Assembly (NCBI RefSeq): GCF_020283565.1
Contig: NC_060063.1
Coordinates: 24,358,777 to 24,422,776 of the forward strand
DNA from: Trifolium pratense
Taxonomy: Eukaryota; Streptophyta; Magnoliopsida; Fabales; Fabaceae
DNA length: 64,000 nucleotides
Direction of reading: 5' to 3'
The number at the start of each line of letters is the position of its first letter. Position 1 is the stretch's first letter. A model generated the notes under the pieces. It saw nothing but the letters and a program-made list of their open reading frames with translations. It was not told the origin of the DNA and did no database searches. Positions 51,765-61,027 of this stretch are shown piece after piece. Position numbers and translations under genes: made by a program.

Positions 51765-54700
51765 TTGTATGGGTATCCAAGTGAAATCCCTCAAGAGTCT
51801 GATCCATCCATTACTAAAACAAAGATGGAATGGAAGCAAAAAGATGATGCAACCAATACCAAGGAGTATACAGCTGAAAGCAGTGGGAAAAGTCTGATTG
51901 CCCATACGTCACTCAGAGCCTCATCAAAAGAAGATTGGTACTTTGATAGTGGTTGTTCCAGACACATGACTGGTGTTAAAAAGTATCTGAAAGAGGTAAA
52001 ATCCTATGCCACAAGTTTTGTGACATTTGGAGATGGAGCAAAGGGGGAAATCAAAGGTATTGGAAGACTGATTGACAATGGTCTACCAAAACTTGAAAAT
52101 GTTCTCCTTGTAAAAGGCCTAACTGCCAATCTAATTAGTATAAGCCAACTATGTGATCAAGGCATGAAAGTCAACTTTACAAAAAATGAATGTCTGGTCA
52201 GCAATAATGAAGGAGACATCCTTATGAGGTGTGTTAGATCAAAAGACAATTGCTACTTGTGGATCCCTCTTGAAGAAGCTAATGTATCTACATGTCTCTT
52301 AACTAAAAATGAAGAGGTTAAGCTGTGGCATCAAAAATTAGGACACCTTAACCTGAAGAGCATGAAGAGAGTAATATCAGAAGAAGCTGTCAGAGGACTA
52401 CCAAGTTTACAGATACAAGAAGGCAATATCTGTGGTGAATGTCAGATTGGGAAGCAAACCAAAGTGTCGCACCAGAAGTTGCAACACTTGTCCACCTCTA
52501 AAGTTCTTGAGTTACTACACATGGATCTGATGGGGCCCATACAAGTTGAGAGTCTTGGAGGTAAGAAATATGTTGTTGTTGTTGTTGATGACTTCTCTAG
52601 ATATACTTGGGTCAATTTCATTAGGGAAAAATCTGAGACTTTTGAAGAATTCAAAAATCTTTGCTTACAACTTCAAAAAGAGAAAGATTGTGGTATTGTA
52701 AGAATTAGAAGTGACCATGGTAAAGAGTTTGAGAACTCTAAATTTGCTGACTTTTGTGCTGCTGAAGGAATAACTCATGAATTTTCTTCACCAATTACAC
52801 CTCAACAAAATGGTGTGGTTGAAAGAAAGAACAAAACCTTACAAGAATCTGCTAGAGTGATGTTGCATGCCAAAAATGTTCCTTACAAGTTCTGGGCTGA
52901 AGCCGTGAATACAGCATGTTACATTCACAATAGAGTAACATTAAGAAAAGGTACTGCTACAACATTGTATGAACTATGGAAGAATAGGAAGCCTACTGTA
53001 AAATATTTCCATGTGTTTGGGTCAAAATGTTATATTTTGGCAGATAGAGAACCTAGGAGAAAATTGGACCCCAAAAGTGATGAGGGGATATTTTTAGGTT
53101 ACTCAACCAACAGCAGAGCCTACAGGGTTTTTAACTCCAGAACAAGAACTATGATGGAATCAATTAATGTTGTTGTTGATGATAGTGATACAACAAGTCC
53201 AGATCCAGCAGAAGAGACAGATGTCATAACACCTGTCCCAACACCAGATGATGATCAAACTGAAACTGAACCTGATCAACAGTCTGAATCTGCTACAGAG
53301 GCTCCTAGATCAAACAAAGGACCATCTACTAGAATACAGAAGAATCATCCTCTGGAACTTGTCATTGGAAATCCAAATCAAGGAATTGCAACAAGAAGAT
53401 CAAAAGAAGCAATCTCCAATTCATGTTTCATATCCAAGATTGAACCAAAGAATGTCAAAGAAGCTTTGACTGAAGAATACTGGATCAATGCTATGCAGGA
53501 TGAACTAATTCAGTTCAAAAGAAGTGAGGTATGGGATCTAGTACCTAGACCAGATGGTGTAAATGTTATTGGTACAAAGTGGGTGTACAAGAACAAAACT
53601 GATGAAAATGGTGACATTACTAGAAATAAAGCCAGACTTGTAGCACAAGGATACACCCAGATAGAAGGAGTAGACTTTGATGAAACTTTTGCTCCAGTTG
53701 CTCGCTTGGAGTCCATAAGATTACTCTTGGCTGTGGCATGCATCTTAAAATTCAAGCTATACCAAATGGATGTAAAAAGTGCATTCCTAAATGGCTATCT
53801 AAATGAAGAGGTTTATGTTGAACAACCAAAAGGGTTTGTAGATCCAAGCTTTCCTAACCATGTTTACAAACTAAAGAAAGCACTCTATGGATTGAAACAA
53901 GCCCCTAGAGCATGGTATGAAAGACTGACTGAATTCCTTGTCAGCCATGGATACAAGAAAGGTGGTAATGATAAAACCCTGTTTGTAAGAGAAGAGAAAG
54001 GGAAGCTAATGATAGCTCAGATATATGTAGATGATATTGTATTTGGTGGAATGTCGCGACAAATGGTGGAACATTTTGTGCATCAAATGCAATCTGAATT
54101 TGAAATGAGTCTTGTAGGTGAGCTAACTTATTTTTTAGGTCTTCAGGTCAAACAACTGGAAGACACCATACTTATCTCTGAAGAAAAGTATGCAAGAAAC
54201 ATTGTGAAGAAATTTGGAATGGAAGGTGGTAGTCACAAAAGGACACCTGCACCTACACACTTGAAGCTTACCAAAGATGAGAAAGGGATTGATGTGGATC
54301 AAAGTCTCTATAGAAGTATGATTGGGAGCTTGCTATATCTCACAGCTAGCAGACCTGATATCATGTTTGCAGTAGGTGTTTGTGCTAGATACCAATCTGA
54401 ACCCAAGATGAGTCATCTGACTCAAGTAAAGAGGATCTTCAAATATGTCAATGGAACATGTGGCTATGGAATTTTATACTCTCATGGAAATGATTCTACC
54501 TTAATTGGATATTGTGATGCAGATTGGGCTGGAAGTGCTGATGATAGAAAGAGCACCTCTGGTGCATGTTTCTTCTTGGGAAACAATCTAGTATCTTGGT
54601 TTAGTAAGAAGCAGAATAGTGTGTCTCTATCAACAGCTGAGGCGGAATATATAGCAGCTGGAGTAGTTGCTCTCAATTGTTATGGATGAGACAAATGTTG

Positions 54701-54973
54701 AAGGAATATAGTGTTGAGCAAGATGTCATGACACTTTACTGTGACAATCTGAGTGCTATAAACATTTCTAAAAATCCTATTCAACATAGTAGGACTAAGC
54801 ATATTGATATACGCCATCATTTTATAAGGGAGCTTGTAGAAGAAAAAATTGTTACACTTGAGCACATTGCATCTGAAGAACAGTTAGCAGACATTTTTAC
54901 TAAAGCTTTGGACGCAAGTCAATTTGAAAAATTGAGGGGCAAATTAGGAATTTGCCTATTTGAAAATCAATAG
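51765..54973 (+). pseudogene. Sirevirus 2 Pol, one frameshift in RNase H
   Basis: The frame 51765-54689 carries protease [13 protein letters not shown] (D about residue 61), integrase with [33 protein letters not shown] and [12 protein letters not shown] with YVDDIVFG (about 754) and RNase H with CDADWAGS. At about 54665, in the AEAEYIAAG region, the frame breaks, apparently through loss of one base. The remaining RNase H residues ([12 protein letters not shown] to LADIFTKAL) lie in the next frame to TAG 54971-54973. It opens with TTG and has no good ATG, as expected for part of a Gag-Pol polyprotein. Confidence 0.9.
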
Positions 54974-54979
54974 CAGTTA
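54971..54979 (+). promoter_or_regulatory. Putative stop-codon readthrough signal between Pol and env-like ORF
   Basis: The stop and next six bases are TAG CAG TTA, a match to the UAG-CAR-YYA leaky-stop context known from tobamoviruses. The following frame stays open for about 757 codons into the env-like ORF. Stop suppression for the env-like protein has been reported for the related soybean element SIRE1. Confidence 0.75.
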
Positions 54980-55186
54980 TTGCAAGGAGAGTGTACAACA
55001 GTTACTTTATCTTCCCTCCTACACTCTCTGCACGTTTACAAAGGGAAATCATTACAACATTTATTCTATTCCCAAAACACGCAACCAACTGCTCAACTTC
55101 TTGTGCTCGTTTCAAACACAAACAAAACTGCATCTTCTCTCGCTCAAAATTTCTTCAACTTCTTCATCAAATTTCACTTCCGAATC

Positions 55187-57247
55187 ATGTCTGACTCGGC
55201 TAAATCTTCACCAACGAAGACAGATGCTGTACCATCACCACAAATGGCGATAAATGCTATTCCTCTCAACACCATACCTGCCACAAGTCCAACGATGAGG
55301 AGAAAATCCGTTGCAAAGAAGGATAAATCATCGCGAACGAATACAAATCCTTCCTCTCCTGCTGCAATTAAAAGTTCAACGCGTAAAGGCAAGAAAGGGA
55401 AAGGTGAATCGAGTAAGCCTTTTACAATGTCTGAACTTCACATTGATCCACTACCATCAAGTGGTGTTGCAACGCCTGTCGCTAATCCTACAGTTGAAAG
55501 TGTTACTGCATCTGGTAAGACTTCTGTTAATTTAGGTCTTAATGTTGAAAATCCTGCTGAAACCCTAGGTTTAAAGGATCCTGCTGTGTCTGAAAAATTG
55601 GGGAAAACTGCTCCTAACCCCCCTACTGCTGTTGATACTAATATTGGTGCTTCCACTGAGACCAATGAGGCTGTTGCTGCTGAGTCTCTCAAGAAAACTA
55701 CTCCTGAGACTCATGCTGCGCCAAATGTTACAACACATGGCGCTGCGCCAAATGTGGTGCCAGATGTTACCACATCTTTGGCACAAGAAAACCTTGTGGA
55801 CTATTCTGAGTCTGATGAGAGTCCCCCACCTAAGGCTACTGATAAAGAAGTTGTTCCTGATAAAGTTGTGAATGAAACTCCTGAGGTTATAATTGTTAAT
55901 GAAAATGAAACTACTGTTAGTGATAAGGCTGCTCCTACAAATTCTGAGGCTAGTGTGGCTAGAAGGACTAGAAGTAGGGCTGGAAAAGGGGTAGAAACTG
56001 CTAACACACCTGCCCAAACACCCAAACCTTCTAGGGCTGGAAAAGATACTGGTAAAAAGCCTCTTTATGGACCTCCAAAACCTGTAAGTAAGGTAATACC
56101 TAGAACAGAAACTAGGAAAAGGAAAGCTCCACCAACTAGTAATTCTGATTTTGAGCCAGAGACAGATGTTGCTGCATCTGGCAGCACATCTAGGAAGAGT
56201 ATAGGAAGGAAGAAGGTTCCTCAAACTGTTCCCTATGCTCCTTTGGATAATGTCTCATTTCATCTGGAGAATGGGTCTGCAAGATGGAAGTATGTGTATC
56301 ACAGGAGGTTAGCCCTGGAAAGGAATTTGAAGAATGATATTCTTGAATGTCCAAGTGTTGTTGAAGCTCTTGAGTATGCTGGATTAATGAAAACTGTGGT
56401 TGGGTTGGACAAGTGCTATGATAGGCTTGTCAAAGAATTTTTGATTAATGTGGCTGCAAACTGTAATGATCCCGCAAGTCCTGAATACAGGCAGGTATTT
56501 GTTCGAGGGAAGTGTGTTCAATTCTCTCCAACTGTGATCAACCAATATTTGCAAAGGGATTCTGATGAAGTGGCTCCTCTAAAAGTCACAGACAATGAGG
56601 TCTGCAAGGTCCTCACAGGCGGCAGGATCAAGGTATGGCCAAGCAAGGCAAAATTGGCTGCAACTTCTCTCTCTCCATTTTATGCTGTTTTGAATAGGAT
56701 AGCTGCACACAATTGGGTCCCTACAACCCATTCAGGTGATGTAGCCAGAGGATTGGGAAAGTTCATATATGCTGTGGGTACCAAGGCCAAATTTGATTAT
56801 GGATCTTATTTCTTTCAAGAAACTTTAAGTCATGCTCTGACTTATGCTGTTGAGAAGCCAGTTGCTCTCCCTACTCTACTATGCAATATCATCCTTGAGC
56901 AACACCCAGATATACTAAGAAGTACTGATGTTCCTTGTAAAAGGAAAGGGGTGTTGGTGATTGAGCAGAGGCTGCTGGATGGGACAAATGCTGCAGCAGG
57001 TGTTGGCACATCTGTCCAGGCTGGTGTACTTTCAAGGAAGCAGATGATTGCTGATCTTACTGAGACTAGCAGAGCCCTTGAGGCAAGAAAATTGAAAATT
57101 GATCGTGTAATTGAGGCACTGAAGGCTGAGGAGGCTGCTAAGACTGTTGAGGGTGAGCCTAATGAACAAGAAGGAGAAGGAACTAGTGACTCTGAGGATG
57201 GCTCTGAGGATGTGATGGAGGACTCTGATGAAAGTTCTTCAATATGA
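55187..57247 (+). CDS. Sirevirus 2 third ORF (env-like)
   Basis: First methionine at 55187 (MSDSAKSSPTKTD); the open frame reaches back to the Pol stop at 54971, so it could be made as a Pol readthrough extension. Length from the ATG is 686 residues. The N-terminal half is Ser/Thr/Pro/Lys-rich and disordered with basic patches. From about residue 350 a globular region contains WKYVYHRRLALERNLKND, VVEALEYAGLMKTVVGL, FVRGKCVQFSPTVINQYL and LGKFIYAVGTKAKFDYGSYF, resembling the domain called putative plant transposon protein. The end is a coiled coil plus acidic tail. No evident transmembrane helix. Intact frame. Confidence 0.82.
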   Translation: MSDSAKSSPTKTDAVPSPQMAINAIPLNTIPATSPTMRRKSVAKKDKSSRTNTNPSSPAAIKSSTRKGKKGKGESSKPFTMSELHIDPLPSSGVATPVANPTVESVTASGKTSVNLGLNVENPAETLGLKDPAVSEKLGKTAPNPPTAVDTNIGASTETNEAVAAESLKKTTPETHAAPNVTTHGAAPNVVPDVTTSLAQENLVDYSESDESPPPKATDKEVVPDKVVNETPEVIIVNENETTVSDKAAPTNSEASVARRTRSRAGKGVETANTPAQTPKPSRAGKDTGKKPLYGPPKPVSKVIPRTETRKRKAPPTSNSDFEPETDVAASGSTSRKSIGRKKVPQTVPYAPLDNVSFHLENGSARWKYVYHRRLALERNLKNDILECPSVVEALEYAGLMKTVVGLDKCYDRLVKEFLINVAANCNDPASPEYRQVFVRGKCVQFSPTVINQYLQRDSDEVAPLKVTDNEVCKVLTGGRIKVWPSKAKLAATSLSPFYAVLNRIAAHNWVPTTHSGDVARGLGKFIYAVGTKAKFDYGSYFFQETLSHALTYAVEKPVALPTLLCNIILEQHPDILRSTDVPCKRKGVLVIEQRLLDGTNAAAGVGTSVQAGVLSRKQMIADLTETSRALEARKLKIDRVIEALKAEEAAKTVEGEPNEQEGEGTSDSEDGSEDVMEDSDESSSI

Positions 57248-58045
57248 TTTCTGATGTTTCCTTATATTTGTTTCTGATGAATTTTTGGTGTTTTTCTTTG
57301 TTGTTCCTTTTATGGGCAAGGCCCTGGATTTCTCGCACCTGTGTGTGCTCTATGGTCTGTAATAATTGCACCCTGACACTTCTATTTCCTATGCATGATG
57401 TTTGTCTAAATTGTGGCTAAAAAGGGGGAGTAATGTGTGTGTGACAAGTGTGTGGACAGATGTTCTCACATCTGGTGACTGTTTTTTTTGTGCTAATGTT
57501 CGTATGCTCGTATTGAGGGGGAGTGTGAGTAATATGCATGTACTGAGGGGGAGTAGTGAATATTCTTTCTCTATCTGGTGATTGTGTGCATGAATTCAGG
57601 GGGAGTGTGAGTGATAATATCTCTTGATCGCCTGAATATATTTGACGACAAATGTTGTGCCAAGTGTTATGGCACCTGACTAATGAGTCCACTATCCATT
57701 ATGACTGAGAATTTATTTTTCTCAGATGCTTTATGGGAATTTATTTTTCCTGTTGTTCTTATGATGAATGGATGCGCTTTAACTATTAGGAGTTTATTTC
57801 TCCTATTTCTTTGCATCTAAAATGGGAGTTTATTTCTCCCTTGTGTTGTTCCATGAGGCTAGTCGTGTTTTTATTCCGCTGTTGCATTGCCTCTGATGCT
57901 ACTTAAATCTCTTTGAGGTAGTTTTATTGTGTGTTACTTTCTTTCCTAGTTGTGTGATCATGTTGACTCGAAGGAAAGGTAATACTGTATCTCTCTATAT
58001 ACTGGTCTAATATTGTTTTAGCCAAAATTTGCCAAAGGGGGAGAT
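57248..58045 (+). other. Sirevirus 2 3' region with repeated polypurine tracts
   Basis: AAAAAGGGGGAGTAA (about 57419), TTGAGGGGGAGTG, CTGAGGGGGAGTAG, TCAGGGGGAGTG and AAAGGGGGAGAT directly before the right LTR. From 57464 on it is the same as 49661-50243. Short palindromes GGAGTTTATTTCTCC and GGGAGTTTATTTCTCCC also occur. Confidence 0.85.
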
Positions 58046-58047
58046 TG

Positions 58048-59354
58048 TGTTGGTGTAAGCCCTAGAGGCCAATTATTTATAATTGCATAATAAATGTATT
58101 GAATAATTTACTTATCAAATAAAAGGCTTTTCTTTATTAATTTTATATATGTTAAAATGATAAAGTCCCTAGAATAGTCAGTTCATTTATGGAACGTTAA
58201 GTATGACTTAATCGTGAGATTCCATTGAATATAAGAACACTATTCTTAAACATATCCATAGTCAAGCTTTATTGTGAAATGGGATAACGTTAAAGCATAA
58301 AGACTATTATGTTGGTAGACTGATGATCATATCTCACTGATCATGGATAATGAGTTATCAAGTCTTCACATAGATATAAATGTTAAGGGTAACTTTATAT
58401 CGGATTGACCCACCATGAGAATACTACATAGAGTGTTATGAAATGTCATAAGTTTTCTCATAGTGATAAAAGGTGTATTCCACCCTTCGACCTGAAACCA
58501 CTATGTACCCTAGATGCAGGAGTGTAATACCTTGTTGCCATTCAAACGTTATCCGTAACTGGATAATTATAAAGTTGGTTGATGGGTATCCCACGAATCA
58601 TGCTGAGGGACATGAGTGACCTAGATGGAATTTGTCTCTCCTACATAACGGGAGATATGTCTATGGGCCCAATATTGAACTAGACAAGGATGACATACTA
58701 TGCCTTGTGTTCAATATAGACATGAGGACAAAAGGGTAATTGTGCACAAGATATTTATCACGGAAAGGTTAGTCAGATCACGTGACATTCCTGTGACTTG
58801 GGTAACAGTGATGTGTTGCTAGATACCGCTCACTGTTTATAATATTACGATTAATATTATTGCCAACGTCATAAGAACCTACAGGGTCACACACATAAGG
58901 ACAGTTAAGAAAGGAAAAATAAGTGAGACTTATTGTGGGGGTGCAGTTAGTGAAAAACGGTTATTGGGCTTGAGAAGCCCAATTTCGTGTAAACTGAAGA
59001 CCTCATAAGAAACTCTATAAATAGAGCCTTATGAAGTTCAGTAGTTAGGTTTTGAAACCCTAACTGAGTTTAGAAAAATTCTGAATTTCTCTAAACCCTA
59101 AACCGCACAAAATTCCCTCAGCCTTCATCCAAGAACAGCTAGCACTGTGAGATCGAAGGTTCCTGTTCGTGTGGACTAAGTGGAGGTGCTGCAAGTGCGG
59201 TGCTTGTGATCAAGAAAGGCGACCACAAATTTGTTCTTCAAAGGTAATATTCTACACCTGATCATGCTCATTCACAAGAATCCATTGATGGGAAATTTTA
59301 ATTTTAAAATTCCGCTGCGTTTATAAAAGTGTTTTATAAAACGATTTCCCAACA
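58048..59354 (+). repeat. Copia 3 left LTR
   Basis: 1307 bp. TATAAATAG at 59016-59024 within CTCTATAAATAGAGCC is the likely promoter. The right LTR is outside the window. Confidence 0.85.
59016..59024 (+). promoter_or_regulatory. TATA box in copia 3 LTR
   Basis: TATAAATAG, centred in a short palindrome CTCTATAAATAGAG. Confidence 0.65.
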
Positions 59355-59355
59355 G

Positions 59356-59368
59356 TGGTATCAGAGCC
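59356..59368 (+). other. Primer-binding site, copia 3
   Basis: TGGTATCAGAGCC, one base after the LTR; initiator-methionine tRNA type. Confidence 0.85.
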
Positions 59369-61027
59369 ACTTGTGAAACCATGAATCGGTTTGTTGTTTT
59401 ATTACTGTTTTATTAATATGGTTTTGAATCGGTATTAATAATAAGAACAACAAGGATTAATAAAAATTTGATTGATCGGTTTTAAAATATATATGTGATA
59501 TATATTTCTGATACGACGCATCGGTGTATGTGATACACTGATCGTGTCATTCATTCGAATGTTTTAGTGATTGGCGTTTAATTTGGATGATTGTGAGCGT
59601 GAGCTTCGGAACCGTTTATGGTGAAGCATCATATATCCGATCGTTCATCTAGAACTAGCAGTCCTGAAACGTCTTGATGAATGGTGGTTGTATTAGGGTT
59701 TATAACAATACAAGTGTTGTGTTGTTATATAAACAGAACATATTGCTCATTGAAAGTTTTAAGTGATTGTCGTGAGCATGGATGATTGTGAGCGTGAGCT
59801 TCGGAACCGATAACTGGTGAAGCATCATATATCCAATCGGCTATGGTGAACAAAATCCTGAAACGTTTTGATGAATGATTACTGTAACAATACAAGGGTT
59901 GTATTGTTATAAAAACAGAGTACGGCTAGGGTTTGTATCTGAAGCATCAAATGTTGGTGCGATTAGGATTCATTGATGAAGTGTTCATCGGAATTTAGCT
60001 GACCGGGCAGCGGAACCCCCGGCTAACTCTGCGTAAGGTGATCAATCATGGTGTTTTATTAATTGGACTAATATAATAATAATAAATTGTGTGTTTATTG
60101 TTATTAAAGTTGCATGATGAATGGTTATGGCCTTAGTTCTTCTTTTCGTTTTATTTGGGATTTAAATACGGCCTGCGTGTCGTGCCTCTCTTATATTTTC
60201 TTGATGTAATTTCTTTTCTCATCTCACTCCCTCGTATGAACACGAGTTTCTTGTAGTGATGTAATATAAGATTAGCAAATAGGACAGGAAGGACATCAAT
60301 GAAGATCTATCTTGGAGAAGTATAGGTCGTTCTTAGATATAGCATAGGTTCTCTCATTTGCTTGAGGGAACAATCACGCTAGGGGCCATAACCATATCAT
60401 TTTATTATATTATGTATGTTGATGCATGTTATGTATGGAGTGACGTCATTGTATGTAAGCCGTGGTAAGGTGAGATCAAATTAATTATAAAAGCCCTCAA
60501 AGGAATTAATATTAAGTTTTATTGCTTTCCAACGAATAGCGCCCTTCAAGATCAATATCGATCAATGTAGGTTTTGCCAACGCGAAGTGCATTGTCAATA
60601 TTGATAAGTTGCGGTGAGGTAATTTATTTATCCGATCGCTATTTAATGGGTCTAACTTAACTAAAGAAAATATAATAAGATTATATAACTTTAGAAGCAA
60701 GTATTGGGTTATTCCATGTGATGGATTAGAATAAGTGTTATTCACCCAATAGAAAGGATATGAGAGTTGTATGAGATACAATTGGAAAGGAGTTTCCTAC
60801 CTAAATAACTAAGTTTTGTGTAATCAGCCCAACGCTGACTTAAAACGAAGTGAAATATGGATCTCATTCTCACTAGAAAATCTTCCAACGGGATTTTCCG
60901 AATCAAATGTCGAGGGTCATTTGTTTTGAGTAAAATAGTGAGAGAGCATGTTTAATTAAAGGCCTAATTAAATGTGTATTAAAATTGTTCAATACTTATA
61001 TTTTCACTTTTATAATTGTAGATCACC
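59369..61027 (+). other. Copia 3 untranslated leader with internal tandem duplication
   Basis: Long non-coding leader. A segment of about 170 bp is present twice at about 193 bp period (about 59583-59760 and 59776-59935), sharing GATTGTGAGCGTGAGCTTCG and GTGAAGCATCATATATCC. Many short upstream ATGs are present. No gene on either strand. Confidence 0.75.

Larger units (their letters stand above)
50244..58047 (+). mobile_element. Ty1/copia Sirevirus 2, defective, right LTR split by third copia
   Basis: Left LTR 50244-51283, primer site, shortened gag, pol with a frameshift, env-like ORF, PPT-rich 3' region and the first bases (TG, 58046-58047) of a right LTR, interrupted by the element beginning at 58048. 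The rest of the right LTR should lie beyond the window. Domain order and third ORF place it with Sireviruses, distinct from the first one by LTR sequence. Confidence 0.88.

Noticed and set aside
55571..56224. 217-codon minus-strand ORF opposite the env-like gene
   Set aside because: Composition (Ser/Arg/Ile) is that of an antisense shadow of a Ser/Thr/Lys/Glu-rich frame.
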